From assembly GCA_017531505.1 (NCBI GenBank), contig JAFXKX010000008.1, forward strand, positions 1 through 64,000: a stretch of DNA of 64,000 nt, in the 5' to 3' direction. Below the pieces are notes generated by a model that saw only the letters and a list, made by a program, of their open reading frames with translations, was not told the DNA's origin and searched no databases. This DNA comes from Clostridia bacterium. GTDB lineage: Bacteria; Bacillota; Clostridia; Christensenellales; Christensenellaceae. Shown piece after piece: positions 50,649 through 59,632 of this stretch. The position numbers and the translations under genes are program-made. The number at the start of each line of letters is the position of its first letter. Within the stretch, counting starts at the first letter, position 1.

Positions 50649-51866
50649 TCAATTCTTTTCCCCGATGCTTTTTTTGCGCTGCGCCCCATACAACAAACTG
50701 CATAACCCTGCCAGTACAAAGAATATCCCTGCCATCCAGAAGGGCAGTTCCGGCATAATGTCATAAATGAAGCCGGCTGTCAATGCGCCAAAGATCATGC
50801 CCAGACTCTTGACCGCATTGTAGAAGCCCATCAATACACCGCTGCTCTCACCCTGTTTGCCGCGGCTTGCCACCTGCTCCTGCAGCAGCGGCTGGAATAC
50901 AGCCGTACAGCCAAAGAACACCATAGCGATCACCAGGAATAGTGCCAAATTAGGCATAAACAGCATGATGATGGCTGCGGCAGCGCTGCCCAACAGTAGC
51001 CATGCCACCGGTTTGTTGATCTTCTTTTTACGCAGGATCGCCATACAGATCGTCATATTTGCAATCAACGATACGATGCCGGTACCTGCCTTGACCGCAC
51101 CGTTGTATGTTGTCGAAAACGCATATTGGTCGATCATATAGTAGTTGAAGCATTGTTCAAAGGCATTGTATGCCACAAATGTACACAGGATCGATGCAAA
51201 CAGCGTAAGCAATGTCTTATCCATATACGGCCGGATTGCTACAAATGCAGAAAGCGGATTGGCTTCCTTGATGAGCACACGCATCTCCATCTCCTGCCGG
51301 GATACCTTATCGGTTTTGCGCATCATGATCAGATAAACCACCGCGCACAGCACCATACCGGCGATCTGCACACCAAAGCATACCTGTACCGAGATGTCTC
51401 CCAATACACCGCCCAGCAGATACCCAAAGGCCGCCGCCACAACAGTGATCGTCGTCAAAAATGTCAGATTACGCCCCTGCGCACCGTTGGGAGAATTGTC
51501 TACCACATAAATCATGGACATCGTCATAAATCCGCTGGAGAATGCGCCGGAAAATGCGCGCGCCAGCAATACCATCCACATATTCTGCGCCAGCATAAAC
51601 ATGGTCTGGCCCACCGCATACCCCATACAGCTCCAAAACATAAGCGTAGACATACGGACTGTCTGACTCAGTTTTCCCCATAACGGAGAGAACAGGAAGT
51701 TGGTCACTGCCATGGCGGCAAATGCCGCACCAAACATATAATCGGGCAGCTGCAGCATCTGTATGATAACCGGTGTTACCGGATGCGCCAGATTATTCAC
51801 CACATTTTCAAAGGCCCACACCATAAGGAAGGCCGTAATCATTCTGCTTTTCTGTTTTGGATCCAT
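50649..51866 (-). CDS. MFS transporter, LacI-type operator in promoter
   Basis: The 405-residue carrier has 12 segments and begins DPKQKSRMITAFLMVWAFENV. Loop 2-3 is LWGKLSQTVRMSTL and segment 10 region is LLQEQVASRGKQGESSGVLMGFYNAV, as in drug/sugar MFS subfamilies. It does not share the AGPCWP motif of the other three. Its near-consensus promoter contains a GAAACGTTTC palindrome, pointing to control by a LacI/GalR-family repressor and hence to a sugar substrate (inference). The start at 51866 is set by AGGAG. Confidence 0.85.
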   Translation of the reverse strand: MDPKQKSRMITAFLMVWAFENVVNNLAHPVTPVIIQMLQLPDYMFGAAFAAMAVTNFLFSPLWGKLSQTVRMSTLMFWSCMGYAVGQTMFMLAQNMWMVLLARAFSGAFSSGFMTMSMIYVVDNSPNGAQGRNLTFLTTITVVAAAFGYLLGGVLGDISVQVCFGVQIAGMVLCAVVYLIMMRKTDKVSRQEMEMRVLIKEANPLSAFVAIRPYMDKTLLTLFASILCTFVAYNAFEQCFNYYMIDQYAFSTTYNGAVKAGTGIVSLIANMTICMAILRKKKINKPVAWLLLGSAAAAIIMLFMPNLALFLVIAMVFFGCTAVFQPLLQEQVASRGKQGESSGVLMGFYNAVKSLGMIFGALTAGFIYDIMPELPFWMAGIFFVLAGLCSLLYGAQRKKSIGEKN

Positions 51867-51901
51867 ACTTTCTCCTGTCATTGGTTGAAAATTCCAAGGT
51901 C

Positions 51902-51930
51902 ATTATAGCGATGAAACGTTTCCCCGTCAA
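51902..51930 (-). promoter_or_regulatory. promoter of the fourth MFS gene with LacI-type operator
   Basis: On the minus strand TTGACG (51925-51930), 17 bp and TATAAT (51902-51907). The spacer contains the perfect 10-bp palindrome GAAACGTTTC (51913-51922), the core of LacI/GalR-family operators. A repressor bound there would block RNA polymerase. Confidence 0.78.
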
Positions 51931-51940
51931 CCGTTCCATG

Positions 51941-51972
51941 CAAAAAGAGCAGTATCGTACTGCTCTTTTTAC
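51941..51972 (-). terminator. terminator after the GNAT-like gene
   Basis: AAAAAGAGCAGTA/TACTGCTCTTTTT stem; on the minus strand it follows the repeat array and ends the GNAT-like transcript. Confidence 0.85.
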
Positions 51973-51977
51973 TATCG

Positions 51978-52050
51978 TTATCCACATTTGTTGATAACCC
52001 GGTGGATAACCTATGGACAACCTGTACAATTCCTGTACATAACTTGTACA
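51978..52050. repeat. ~11-bp-spaced array with a perfect DnaA box and TGTACA units
   Basis: Seven related motifs begin at 51978, 51989, 52001, 52012, 52023, 52034 and 52045, spaced 11, 12, 11, 11, 11 and 11 bp. The first is a perfect DnaA box TTATCCACA. The second and third are one-mismatch boxes on the other strand (TGTTGATAA, GGTGGATAA) and the fourth is TATGGACAA with two mismatches. The last three are TGTACA palindromes. The array fills the gap between the GNAT-like stop codon and its terminator. No dnaA, dnaN or AT-rich unwinding element is adjacent. It may be a DnaA-binding cluster outside oriC. Confidence 0.7.
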
Positions 52051-53178
52051 TTACTTTTCCAGAGCCTTTTTCCAACAGCGACGGCGGCGTACATTCATCT
52101 CTGCTTCAAAATACTCCCACATGGTCTGTACATTGTGGTTCAGTTCCAGTTCGGGGCCGGTCTCTGCATACAGAATGCCATCTTCCTTGGCGTTCTTATA
52201 GATCTCGTTCATAACGACCGCATTCAGGCCGGACTTACGCAGTGAAGTCTTGACTGCGACAAAGTACATATCCAAAATCTTGGGGCGTGCGATCGCCTTG
52301 AGCGTATGGTACCAGCCGATGGGGAACAGTTTGCCCTTGCATTTGCGCATAGGCTCTGCCAGGCTGGGCGCCAAAATACCCAATGCCACCAGATTGTCTT
52401 CCTTATCTGCTACCAAGGAAATATAGCGCAGATTGAGCAGCGTCAGGAACTGACCTACATAATAATCGGTCTGTGCAGGAGTCAAGGGCACCATACCGTA
52501 CAGATCTTTGTATTCATTATTGAGCATTTCAAAGATCTTGGGGATCCAGGGCTTGAGCTGCTTCTTGTTTTTGAATTCCAGCACGCGATATCCGCCGCGC
52601 TGCAAAATACGCTGGCTGATACGGTCCATCTTCTCTGCCTGCGGGCATTCCAGTGTGATAATATGTTCGGTCCAGTCAACTTCCTTTTCGTAACCATACC
52701 GCTCCATGAACTCTACATAGTAGGGGTGGTTATAATAGGTGATAAACATACTGGGACGGTCAAATCCTTCTACCAGCATGCCCTCCTTATCCATATCGCA
52801 GAAACCGATGGGGCCAATGGCTTCGGTCAGTCCGCGCTCTTTACCCCAGTCTTCCACCACCTTGATCAACGCGGTAAACACTTCGTAATCCTCAATGAAG
52901 TCAAAGCGGGTAATACGGATCTGATTCTCGCCCCACATCTGATTTGCCTTATGGCTGATGATGGCACCGATACGACCTACGGTTTTGCCATCTTCCTCTG
53001 CCAAAAAGAAGCGCATCTCACAATATTCGAATGCAGGGTTCTTCTTGGGATTGATATTGGCCATATCATCCGACACCATACCGGGTACATACTGCGGGAC
53101 CTCTGCATACAGGCGATTGGGGAACTGCACAAATTCCAGACGGTCGCGCCGTGTTTTTACTTCTTTGATAGTGATCAT
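52051..53178 (-). CDS. GNAT-like N-acyltransferase family protein (YghO-type)
   Basis: The 375-residue protein has an N-terminal GNAT-like half (FFLAEEDGKTVGRIGAIISHKANQ, FDFIEDYEVFTALIKVVEDW) followed by EAIGPIGFCDMDKEGMLVEGFDRPSMF and a C-terminal half with LNLRYISLVADKEDNLVALGI. This resembles the uncharacterised YghO-like group of double-GNAT proteins. The acyl donor and acceptor are unknown. The start at 53178 follows AAGGAATT. It is a single-gene unit whose 3' untranslated region contains the ~11-bp array. Confidence 0.72.
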   Translation of the reverse strand: MITIKEVKTRRDRLEFVQFPNRLYAEVPQYVPGMVSDDMANINPKKNPAFEYCEMRFFLAEEDGKTVGRIGAIISHKANQMWGENQIRITRFDFIEDYEVFTALIKVVEDWGKERGLTEAIGPIGFCDMDKEGMLVEGFDRPSMFITYYNHPYYVEFMERYGYEKEVDWTEHIITLECPQAEKMDRISQRILQRGGYRVLEFKNKKQLKPWIPKIFEMLNNEYKDLYGMVPLTPAQTDYYVGQFLTLLNLRYISLVADKEDNLVALGILAPSLAEPMRKCKGKLFPIGWYHTLKAIARPKILDMYFVAVKTSLRKSGLNAVVMNEIYKNAKEDGILYAETGPELELNHNVQTMWEYFEAEMNVRRRRCWKKALEK

Positions 53179-53300
53179 AAAAAAATAATTCCTTTTGTGT
53201 ATATTTCTGCCGCTCTGCGACAAAATAACAATGTGATATATATACTATTGTATATCACAAAAAACACTTTTTCATCTTTTTTCTTCTATTTTCCGCAAAG

Positions 53301-53330
53301 AAAGGGCAGAATTTACATTCTGCCCTTTCG
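53301..53330 (-). terminator. terminator after the DUF4349 gene
   Basis: AAAGGGCAGAAT-ttac-ATTCTGCCCTTT stem 14 bp after the stop at 53344; the T-run on the minus strand is short. Confidence 0.7.
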
Positions 53331-53343
53331 ATTTTGTGTATTT

Positions 53344-54288
53344 TTACTGATTTTTTGTATTCTGTTTGCGTGCTTTGCGCTTTCTGCTGATGCGAATGCT
53401 CTGTTTTATGATCACTACGACTACAATCGCAATGCCGCCCAATACTGCCAGCACCGGCAGAGCTGCGATCAATACGACCAGTAGTCCTTCCAGGAAACTC
53501 AGCACACCACGGAAAGTAACCGTCAATGCATTCTTGATACGGGTGCCCAGATTTTCGGATTTATATTCTACATCGCTGGCGTTGACCACTTCATACAGTT
53601 CGATCTCTACGGTAGAATATGCGACCTTGTCGTCCAGTCCGCGCTTGGTGCCTTTCAGTTCATCCAGCTGATACAGGATATCGCTCATCTCCTGCTCCAG
53701 CGTGATGATATCTTCCATAGAAGTTGCTTCCTGCAGATATCCATTCAGTTTGTCATACCGTGTCTCCAGCAATTCGATACGGCTTTCGGTATCAAAATAA
53801 TATTCGGTGGTGTCATATACATCCATCTGACGGCTGATCACATTGCTGCCGTCTTCTATCATCGCAAGAAACTGTTCCAGATTCTCGATCGGCACCCGCA
53901 GGCACAGACTGGAGTTGCGGCCGTCATCTCCGCTGTTTTCGGGTTTTGTCCCGTATGTGTATTCGCTGGAGATATATCCGCCGTATTGATTAAGAGACTG
54001 CATGATCATCGCGCGGTCTTTATCATACTGTTGGGAGGAAATCTCAAGAAATACCGAATAGATCAGTTTCCGGTCGGTATCTACTCCGCTGACCAAAATA
54101 TTGGTATCTGTCGCACTGCCGCCTGCCTCTTCTTCAGACATTGCATCTTCTGTTACTATCTCTTCATATTTTTCTTCTTCAGTCAGATAATCATAGTCTG
54201 CCATGGAGTCTTCTTTGCTCGCGCCGCAGGATACCATCCCGCAAACCAGCATCAGAACTGCCATACAAATTGCCAATATTTTTTTCAT
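53344..54288 (-). CDS. DUF4349 lipoprotein with C-terminal membrane segment
   Basis: The 314-residue protein has a lipoprotein signal (LVCGMVSCGAS, lipobox Cys at ~21), an acidic region, the DUF4349 core (RKLIYSVFLEISSQQYDKD, LCLRVPIENLEQFLAMI, a coiled-coil stretch around IITLEQEMSDILYQLDELKG) and a C-terminal membrane helix near residues 272-296 followed by a basic tail. Function of the family is unknown; topology suggests it is anchored at both ends outside the cell membrane. The start at 54288 is set by AGGAGG. Confidence 0.87.
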   Translation of the reverse strand: MKKILAICMAVLMLVCGMVSCGASKEDSMADYDYLTEEEKYEEIVTEDAMSEEEAGGSATDTNILVSGVDTDRKLIYSVFLEISSQQYDKDRAMIMQSLNQYGGYISSEYTYGTKPENSGDDGRNSSLCLRVPIENLEQFLAMIEDGSNVISRQMDVYDTTEYYFDTESRIELLETRYDKLNGYLQEATSMEDIITLEQEMSDILYQLDELKGTKRGLDDKVAYSTVEIELYEVVNASDVEYKSENLGTRIKNALTVTFRGVLSFLEGLLVVLIAALPVLAVLGGIAIVVVVIIKQSIRISRKRKARKQNTKNQ

Positions 54289-54496
54289 AGTGTGCCTCCT
54301 ATGTTTTGTTCCTTTACCTATAAGACGCAGTTGGACGAAAAAAAGTTCCATACAATTTGCCAATTGTGTAAAATTTGCCTATTTCAAGCCAAAATCACGA
54401 TATTTTTCTTGCCAAAGAATGTGGCGTGGTGTAAAATTTATTCTTGGATTTATTATAGGTTTTCATTTTTATGTTTATATAAAGAAGGTGACTCGT

Positions 54497-56326
54497 TTGA
54501 AAAGAGAAGATTTGAGAAATATTGCAATCATTGCCCACGTTGACCACGGTAAAACCACGCTGGTCGACGAAATGCTCCGTCAGGGCGGCGCTTTCCGTGA
54601 AAATCAGGTAGTGGAAAACCGCGTCATGGACAATAACGATATCGAAAGAGAGCGCGGTATCACGATCCTTGCCAAAAACACCTCCGCATTCTATAACGGA
54701 GTAAAAATCAATATTGTAGACACCCCCGGACACGCCGACTTCGGCGGCGAGGTAGAGCGTGTACTCAAAATGGTAAACGGTGTTGTACTGCTGGTAGACG
54801 CCTTTGAAGGTCCCATGCCTCAGACCAGATTCGTTCTGCAAAAGGCACTGGAACTCAATCACAAGGTCATCATCGTCGTCAACAAGATCGACCGTCCGGA
54901 TGCACGCCCCGAAGAAGTAACCGATGAAGTACTGGAGCTGCTGCTGGAACTGGATGCTACCGAAGAGCAGTTGGACAGCCCCGTTGTATACTGCTCCGGC
55001 CGTACCGGTACCGCCAGCATCGATCCTTATGAGCAGGGCGAAGATCTGAAGCCCTTGTTTGAGGCGATCCTCTCTCATATCGATGCTCCCGAAGGCAACG
55101 CTGATCAGCCGCTGCAGGTATTGGTATCTTCCGTAGAATACAACGACTATGTCGGCAGACTGGCCATCGGCCGTATCGAGCACGGCGTTATCAAGAAGGG
55201 TATGGATGTCGTACTGGTAGACTATTACGACGAATCCCTTTCTCAGCGTGCAAAGATCAATACCATTTATCAGTTTGCAGGTCTGAAGCGTGAAACTGTA
55301 GAGGAAGCCGCTGCAGGTGACATTGTTTGCTTCTCCGGTCTGGCAGAAGTCAACATCGGCAACACCGTATGTGATCCCGCTGCCCCCGAAGCGCTTCCCT
55401 TTGTAAAGATCTCTGACCCCACCGTGGAGATGACTTTCTCCGTCAACAACAGCCCCTTCGCCGGCAAGGAAGGTACCTATGTCACCTCCCGTCACATCCG
55501 CGATCGTCTGTACGGCGAATTGAAAAAGGACGTATCTCTGCGTGTAGAAGATACCGATTCTGCCGATTCCTTCCGTGTATTGGGCAGAGGCGAAATGCAC
55601 CTGTCTATCCTCATCGAGAATATGCGCCGTGAAGGCTTCGAGCTGCAGGTCAGCGCACCCAAGGTATTGTTCAAGGATATCGACGGCGTCCGTCACGAAC
55701 CGATGGAGCGTCTGGTATGCGACGTCCCCAGCGACTGCGTCGGCAGCGTCATTGAAAAGATCGGTAACCGTAAGGGCGAAATGCTGCAGATGCATCAGGT
55801 TGGCGAGCGTATGCGTCTGGAATTCCTCGTACCTTCCCGCGGTCTGTTCGGCTATTCCAGCGAATTTTTGACCGATACCAAGGGCGAGGGTATCATGAGC
55901 ACCATTCTGGAGGGCTATGCCCCCTATAAGGGCGCTATCATCAAGCGCAACATGGGCTCCCTGATCGCTCATGAAAACGGCGAAGCCGTTACCTACGGTC
56001 TGTTCAACGCGCAGGAGCGCGGTACCATGTTCATCACACCCGGTACCCCCGTATATGCAGGTATGATCGTCGGCAGCTCCCCCAAGGTAGAGGACATTGT
56101 CGTTAACGTCTGCAAAAAGAAGCACGTTACCAATATGCGTGCCGCCGGCAGCGACGAAGCTCTGCGTCTGGTACCGCCCCGCATCTTCAGCCTGGAGCAA
56201 TGCCTGGAATTCATCGACGATGATGAACTGGTAGAAGTTACCCCCAAGAGCCTGCGTCTGAGAAAGCGCATCCTGGATCATACTCTGCGTCTGCGCGCAC
56301 AGTACAATAAAAAGAATCAGGACTAA
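54497..56326 (+). CDS. typA: ribosome-associated GTPase TypA/BipA
   Basis: The 609-residue translational GTPase has G1 [15 protein letters not shown], the switch [11 protein letters not shown]3 [17 protein letters not shown]4 [16 protein letters not shown]-like domains and the unique BipA C-terminal domain. It aids 50S assembly under stress and cold. It starts with TTG at 54497, 7 nt after AAGGTG; an in-frame GTG at 54488 would lie inside that SD. It is divergent from the DUF4349 gene. GTGTAAAATTT occurs twice in the upstream region (near 54366 and 54429). Confidence 0.96.
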   Translation: MKREDLRNIAIIAHVDHGKTTLVDEMLRQGGAFRENQVVENRVMDNNDIERERGITILAKNTSAFYNGVKINIVDTPGHADFGGEVERVLKMVNGVVLLVDAFEGPMPQTRFVLQKALELNHKVIIVVNKIDRPDARPEEVTDEVLELLLELDATEEQLDSPVVYCSGRTGTASIDPYEQGEDLKPLFEAILSHIDAPEGNADQPLQVLVSSVEYNDYVGRLAIGRIEHGVIKKGMDVVLVDYYDESLSQRAKINTIYQFAGLKRETVEEAAAGDIVCFSGLAEVNIGNTVCDPAAPEALPFVKISDPTVEMTFSVNNSPFAGKEGTYVTSRHIRDRLYGELKKDVSLRVEDTDSADSFRVLGRGEMHLSILIENMRREGFELQVSAPKVLFKDIDGVRHEPMERLVCDVPSDCVGSVIEKIGNRKGEMLQMHQVGERMRLEFLVPSRGLFGYSSEFLTDTKGEGIMSTILEGYAPYKGAIIKRNMGSLIAHENGEAVTYGLFNAQERGTMFITPGTPVYAGMIVGSSPKVEDIVVNVCKKKHVTNMRAAGSDEALRLVPPRIFSLEQCLEFIDDDELVEVTPKSLRLRKRILDHTLRLRAQYNKKNQD

Positions 56327-56337
56327 CCTGTATGCAA

Positions 56338-56366
56338 AGCGACATCCCACGATGTCGCTTTTCTAT
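56338..56366 (+). terminator. terminator after typA
   Basis: AAGCGACATC-ccac-GATGTCGCTTTT follows the typA stop by about 12 bp. Confidence 0.8.
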
Positions 56367-56381
56367 ATGATTTCAGTAAAT

Positions 56382-56415
56382 AAAAAAAGAGAGTCGATCG
56401 ACTCTCTTTTTTATT
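56382..56415 (-). terminator. terminator after the MIF-like gene
   Basis: AAAAAAAGAGAGTCGA/TCGACTCTCTTTTTT is a perfect palindromic stem 12 bp after the minus-strand stop at 56427. Confidence 0.9.
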
Positions 56416-56426
56416 TGTGTATTATG

Positions 56427-56774
56427 TTACTTTTTGAGTACGCCTCTGGAGCCCCACTCTTCGAACTCCATAATGTTTACGTATGCATCGTCCTTTGCAA
56501 CGCCTGCAGCCTGCTCCATAACGTCGAAGATCTTGGCAGTCATAGCAGCCTTGTCTTCAAATGCAGCAGCATCTTTCAGACGTACTTCGATGAATGCTGC
56601 AGAATTCTTTTCTTCGCCGCGGAAGAACAGATCCTGACCGTCTTCAATGCACATCATGGTCTTTTCCTCAGCTTTGCCGGGGATCAGTTCGATTGCCTGA
56701 CCCATACCTGCTTTTACAGCCAGTTTCTGAGAGGGGGTCAGCTTCTGTACAGTTTTAATTCCGATAAAAGGCAT
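56427..56774 (-). CDS. MIF-like tautomerase superfamily protein
   Basis: The 115-residue protein begins MPFIGIKTV. The Pro after the initiator Met is the catalytic base of the tautomerase/MIF superfamily. The two beta-alpha-beta halves and the end KDDAYVNIMEFEEWGSRG resemble MIF (DRVYINYYDM..VGW). Bacterial members may have keto-enol tautomerase activity; the substrate is unknown. It starts 26 bp after the Gfo/Idh/MocA gene and is probably cotranscribed. Confidence 0.82.
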   Translation of the reverse strand: MPFIGIKTVQKLTPSQKLAVKAGMGQAIELIPGKAEEKTMMCIEDGQDLFFRGEEKNSAAFIEVRLKDAAAFEDKAAMTAKIFDVMEQAAGVAKDDAYVNIMEFEEWGSRGVLKK

Positions 56775-56800
56775 AATTGTAAGTTCCTTTCCTTATGAAG

Positions 56801-57832
56801 TTATGCTTTGTATACGTGCTCGGGGAATACGATGCCTGCCTGCTCGCGGATCTTTTCCATGGTAGCAATAACTTCGGTAGTCAGCTTCTTGGACTGCTCG
56901 TAGCGTTCCTTGGTACCTTCCTTATCGGTGATGTACTTATAGAACTGCAGAGCTTCGCCGCCCATGTTGCTGAAAGAAGTATCTCTCTTGGTGATAACTT
57001 CCTTGGTGCCGTCAACATACTCGATGTAGCTGTTGTCAAAGCATTCCATGGTATCGATGTGCAGTACACCCAGATCACCCATGATCAGGTTGTCGTGCTT
57101 GGAGGTGCTGGTCTTGCCGTAGCTGATGGTTACCTGAACGTTCTTGAATACGCCGTTTTCAGGATCCTGAGCGGGGCAGTTGAACAGTACGGTACCGCAA
57201 GCATCAGCGCCGGTAGACATCATAGATGCGTCTGCCAGGATCTTGGAGGGGGTGCCGAACCAGTAGAGTGCGGGGTAAACCAGATAAATACCCATATCCA
57301 TCAGACCGCCTGCAGCCATTGCGGGGTTGAAGATGTTGGGGAATTCGCCTGCCTTCAGAGCGGGCATCTTGGAAGAATATCTGCAGAAGTCAAACTTAGC
57401 CATGTGGATTTCACCCAGCTTGGAGAATGCTTCGGTCAGCTGATGAATTTCGGGCAGATACAGACCCTTCATTGCTTCCATGAAGATAACACCCTTTTCG
57501 TCAGCAATACGATACAGGTTTGCCAACTGCTCGGAAGTGATTACGGAAGTCTTTTCGCAGATAACGTTCTTGCCATACTCCAGCAAAGTCTTTGCAGTGG
57601 GGTAGTGGAAGGCATTGGGGTTTGCAATGTAAACTGCATCGATATCGCTCTTGCCGAGTTCGTCCAGATCATTGTAGATCTCGGTAATACCATGCTTTGC
57701 ACCAAAAGCCTGACCTTCGGCATCGCTGAAAGAATACACTGCAGAGTGCACGAAATCGGGTGCATTTTCCTGTGCGCCTTTGATGAAGGAATCTACAATC
57801 CAACCAGCGCCGACAGTCGCAAATTTAATCAT
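56801..57832 (-). CDS. Gfo/Idh/MocA-family oxidoreductase
   Basis: The 343-residue NAD(P)-dependent sugar oxidoreductase has the Rossmann motif FATVGAGWIVDSFI, the family motif NVICEKTSV (EKP-like, with Thr instead of Pro) after ANPNAFHYP, and GGLMDMGIYLVYPALYWFG in the C-terminal domain. The family oxidises sugars, inositols or sugar derivatives. Substitution of Pro by Thr in the EKP motif is mild and the Lys is kept. The start at 57832 follows AAGGAGGAG. Confidence 0.9.
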   Translation of the reverse strand: MIKFATVGAGWIVDSFIKGAQENAPDFVHSAVYSFSDAEGQAFGAKHGITEIYNDLDELGKSDIDAVYIANPNAFHYPTAKTLLEYGKNVICEKTSVITSEQLANLYRIADEKGVIFMEAMKGLYLPEIHQLTEAFSKLGEIHMAKFDFCRYSSKMPALKAGEFPNIFNPAMAAGGLMDMGIYLVYPALYWFGTPSKILADASMMSTGADACGTVLFNCPAQDPENGVFKNVQVTISYGKTSTSKHDNLIMGDLGVLHIDTMECFDNSYIEYVDGTKEVITKRDTSFSNMGGEALQFYKYITDKEGTKERYEQSKKLTTEVIATMEKIREQAGIVFPEHVYKA

Positions 57833-57876
57833 ATTAACTCTCCTCCTTGCCCTTTGGGGCATCTATAAAAAGTTTG

Positions 57877-57900
57877 AACCTTATACAAGGAACTAAGGTT
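57877..57900. repeat. 7-bp inverted repeat in the Gfo/Idh/MocA leader
   Basis: AACCTTA (57877-57883) and TAAGGTT (57894-57900) are 10 bp apart, about 45 bp before the start codon. Upstream, TTTGCAT occurs at 57961, 57982 and 58000 in the same direction, about two helical turns apart. The remaining 57,901-58,097 stretch is AT-rich and holds no gene I can support. Confidence 0.4.
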
Positions 57901-58097
57901 TCTATTTTATCCTTGCATACATTCTTAGTGTAATACATTTTTCCCGATTTGAAAATACTTTTTGCATGCTTTCTTCTTTTATTTGCATTTCTTTCTTATT
58001 TTGCATAAAACCCAATGTACAAAAAACTTCCTATTATGATTATGTACAATCCAAAAAGATCGTACGCCATCCCGGAAAATACATCGTCCTTTTGCGA

Positions 58098-58838
58098 TCA
58101 GTTACGCAGGATCCGCTTTAAGAATATCCGGGTACGTTCCTCTTTCGGGGTCTCAAAGATCTGATCCGGTGTTCCCTCTTCGAGGATCACTCCCTCATCC
58201 ATAAACACCACGCGATCTGCCATTTCTCGGGCAAATTCCATCTCATGGGTGACAATCACCATGGTGATCTTGCCGACATTGGCAAGATCACGCATGACCT
58301 GCAATACTTCACCTACCATTTCGGGATCCAGCGCCGATGTAGGCTCATCGAACAACAACACCTCCGGATCCATCGCCAATGCTCTGGCAATGGCCACCCG
58401 CTGCTTTTGTCCGCCCGATAGTTGTGCAGGCTTTGCATGGATATATTTATCCATGCCTACGCGCTGTAAATAGGCGATCGCCTTTTGTTCTGCCTCCCGG
58501 CGGTCTCTGCCCAGCACTTTCTTCTGCCCGACTGTACAGTTTTCCAACACGGTCATGTTGTCGAACAGATTGAACTGCTGAAATACCATGCCGACCCTTG
58601 CACGATAGTCGGTCACGGGCAATGTATCGATATCCTTTCCGTGATAACATATATTGCCGCCGGTAGGCTCTTCCAACAAATTGATACAGCGCAACAATGT
58701 AGATTTACCGGAACCTGATGACCCGATAATACATACTACCTCTCCCTGCGTGACAGAGAAATCCACATCTCTCAGCACTTGATTGCTTCCGAACCGCTTG
58801 CTCAGATGTTCTATTTTTAAAATCTCCTGTGCCGCCAT
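58098..58838 (-). CDS. amino-acid (lysine) ABC transporter ATP-binding protein
   Basis: The 246-residue polar-amino-acid ABC ATPase has Walker [20 protein letters not shown]-loop [15 protein letters not shown], the complete signature [17 protein letters not shown], Walker [19 protein letters not shown] and H-loop [11 protein letters not shown]. It powers the three-gene system with the permease 3 bp upstream and the binding protein. The lysine riboswitch before the operon indicates lysine as the transported or sensed substrate. Confidence 0.93.
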   Translation of the reverse strand: MAAQEILKIEHLSKRFGSNQVLRDVDFSVTQGEVVCIIGSSGSGKSTLLRCINLLEEPTGGNICYHGKDIDTLPVTDYRARVGMVFQQFNLFDNMTVLENCTVGQKKVLGRDRREAEQKAIAYLQRVGMDKYIHAKPAQLSGGQKQRVAIARALAMDPEVLLFDEPTSALDPEMVGEVLQVMRDLANVGKITMVIVTHEMEFAREMADRVVFMDEGVILEEGTPDQIFETPKEERTRIFLKRILRN

Positions 58839-58841
58839 CCT

Positions 58842-59606
58842 TCAGCCCTCCTTGTTGCCGCGGATCACTGCGCGGCTGTCACTCTGAGACCCATGGATCA
58901 CAAAACTATCCGGCCCATCCAGTTTACGCTCCAGCCAGCCGATGAGGCGAGCGGATAAAAAGGTCAGCACCAGATAAATCAGCGCCACGATGAAAAAGGT
59001 TTCATAATATCTTAAATATGTGCCCGAAGCCGACTTTCCCTGAAAGAACAGTTCGCTGACCGAGATCACGTTGAGCACAGAACTATCTTTGATATTGACA
59101 ATAAACTCATTGCCGATAGAAGGCAGCGCATTGCGTACTGCCTGCGGCAGCACCACGCTGCACATGGATTGCCAATGGGTCATACCGATCGCCTGTGCTG
59201 CTTCCTTCTGCCCTTTATCCACGGCGATAATGCCGCCGCGCAGGATTTCTGCCATATATGCACCGGTATTCAGCGAAATGATAAACACCGCCGCGCCCAT
59301 GGCAGGCATAAAGGATTGCAGCAATCCGTAATACAGCACCATTGCCTGTACGATCATAGGCGTACCGCGGAACACTTCGATATAAATACCTATCAGGATA
59401 TGGAACGTGCGCACCACGCACTTTCTGACAGGCTTATCTTTTGCGGAAAGCGGTACGGTCCGCAGAATCGCTACCAACAGCCCGATCACAAACCCGAAGG
59501 CAGTGCCCGATACGGCCAGCAGCAATGTGTTCCCGGTGCCGCGGATAAACAGCGGCGCATATTCCTCCCAAAGAAAGGCGATCCATCCAAAAAACGTATC
59601 CGGCAT
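58842..59606 (-). CDS. amino-acid (lysine) ABC transporter permease
   Basis: The 254-residue HisM/GlnP-type permease has about five membrane segments, EVFRGTPMIVQAMVLYYG and the ATPase-contact EAA loop GGIIAVDKGQKEAAQAIGM, followed by NALPSIGNEFIVNIKDSSVLNVIS. One permease gene implies a homodimer. It starts 26 bp after the true end of the binding-protein gene. Confidence 0.93.
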   Translation of the reverse strand: MPDTFFGWIAFLWEEYAPLFIRGTGNTLLLAVSGTAFGFVIGLLVAILRTVPLSAKDKPVRKCVVRTFHILIGIYIEVFRGTPMIVQAMVLYYGLLQSFMPAMGAAVFIISLNTGAYMAEILRGGIIAVDKGQKEAAQAIGMTHWQSMCSVVLPQAVRNALPSIGNEFIVNIKDSSVLNVISVSELFFQGKSASGTYLRYYETFFIVALIYLVLTFLSARLIGWLERKLDGPDSFVIHGSQSDSRAVIRGNKEG

Positions 59607-59632
59607 AGATCAGATCCTCTTTCCTGTTGTGC

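Noticed and set aside
51978..52050. Calling the DnaA-box array the chromosomal oriC
   Set aside because: There is no dnaA or dnaN nearby, no AT-rich unwinding region next to the boxes, and it sits inside a transcribed 3' region. It is kept as a DnaA-box-containing array only.
58016..58048. Two TGTACA sites 27 bp apart as a continuation of the 52-kb array
   Set aside because: Spacing is not a multiple of 11 and there are no DnaA-like boxes; chance occurrence in AT-rich DNA is likely.
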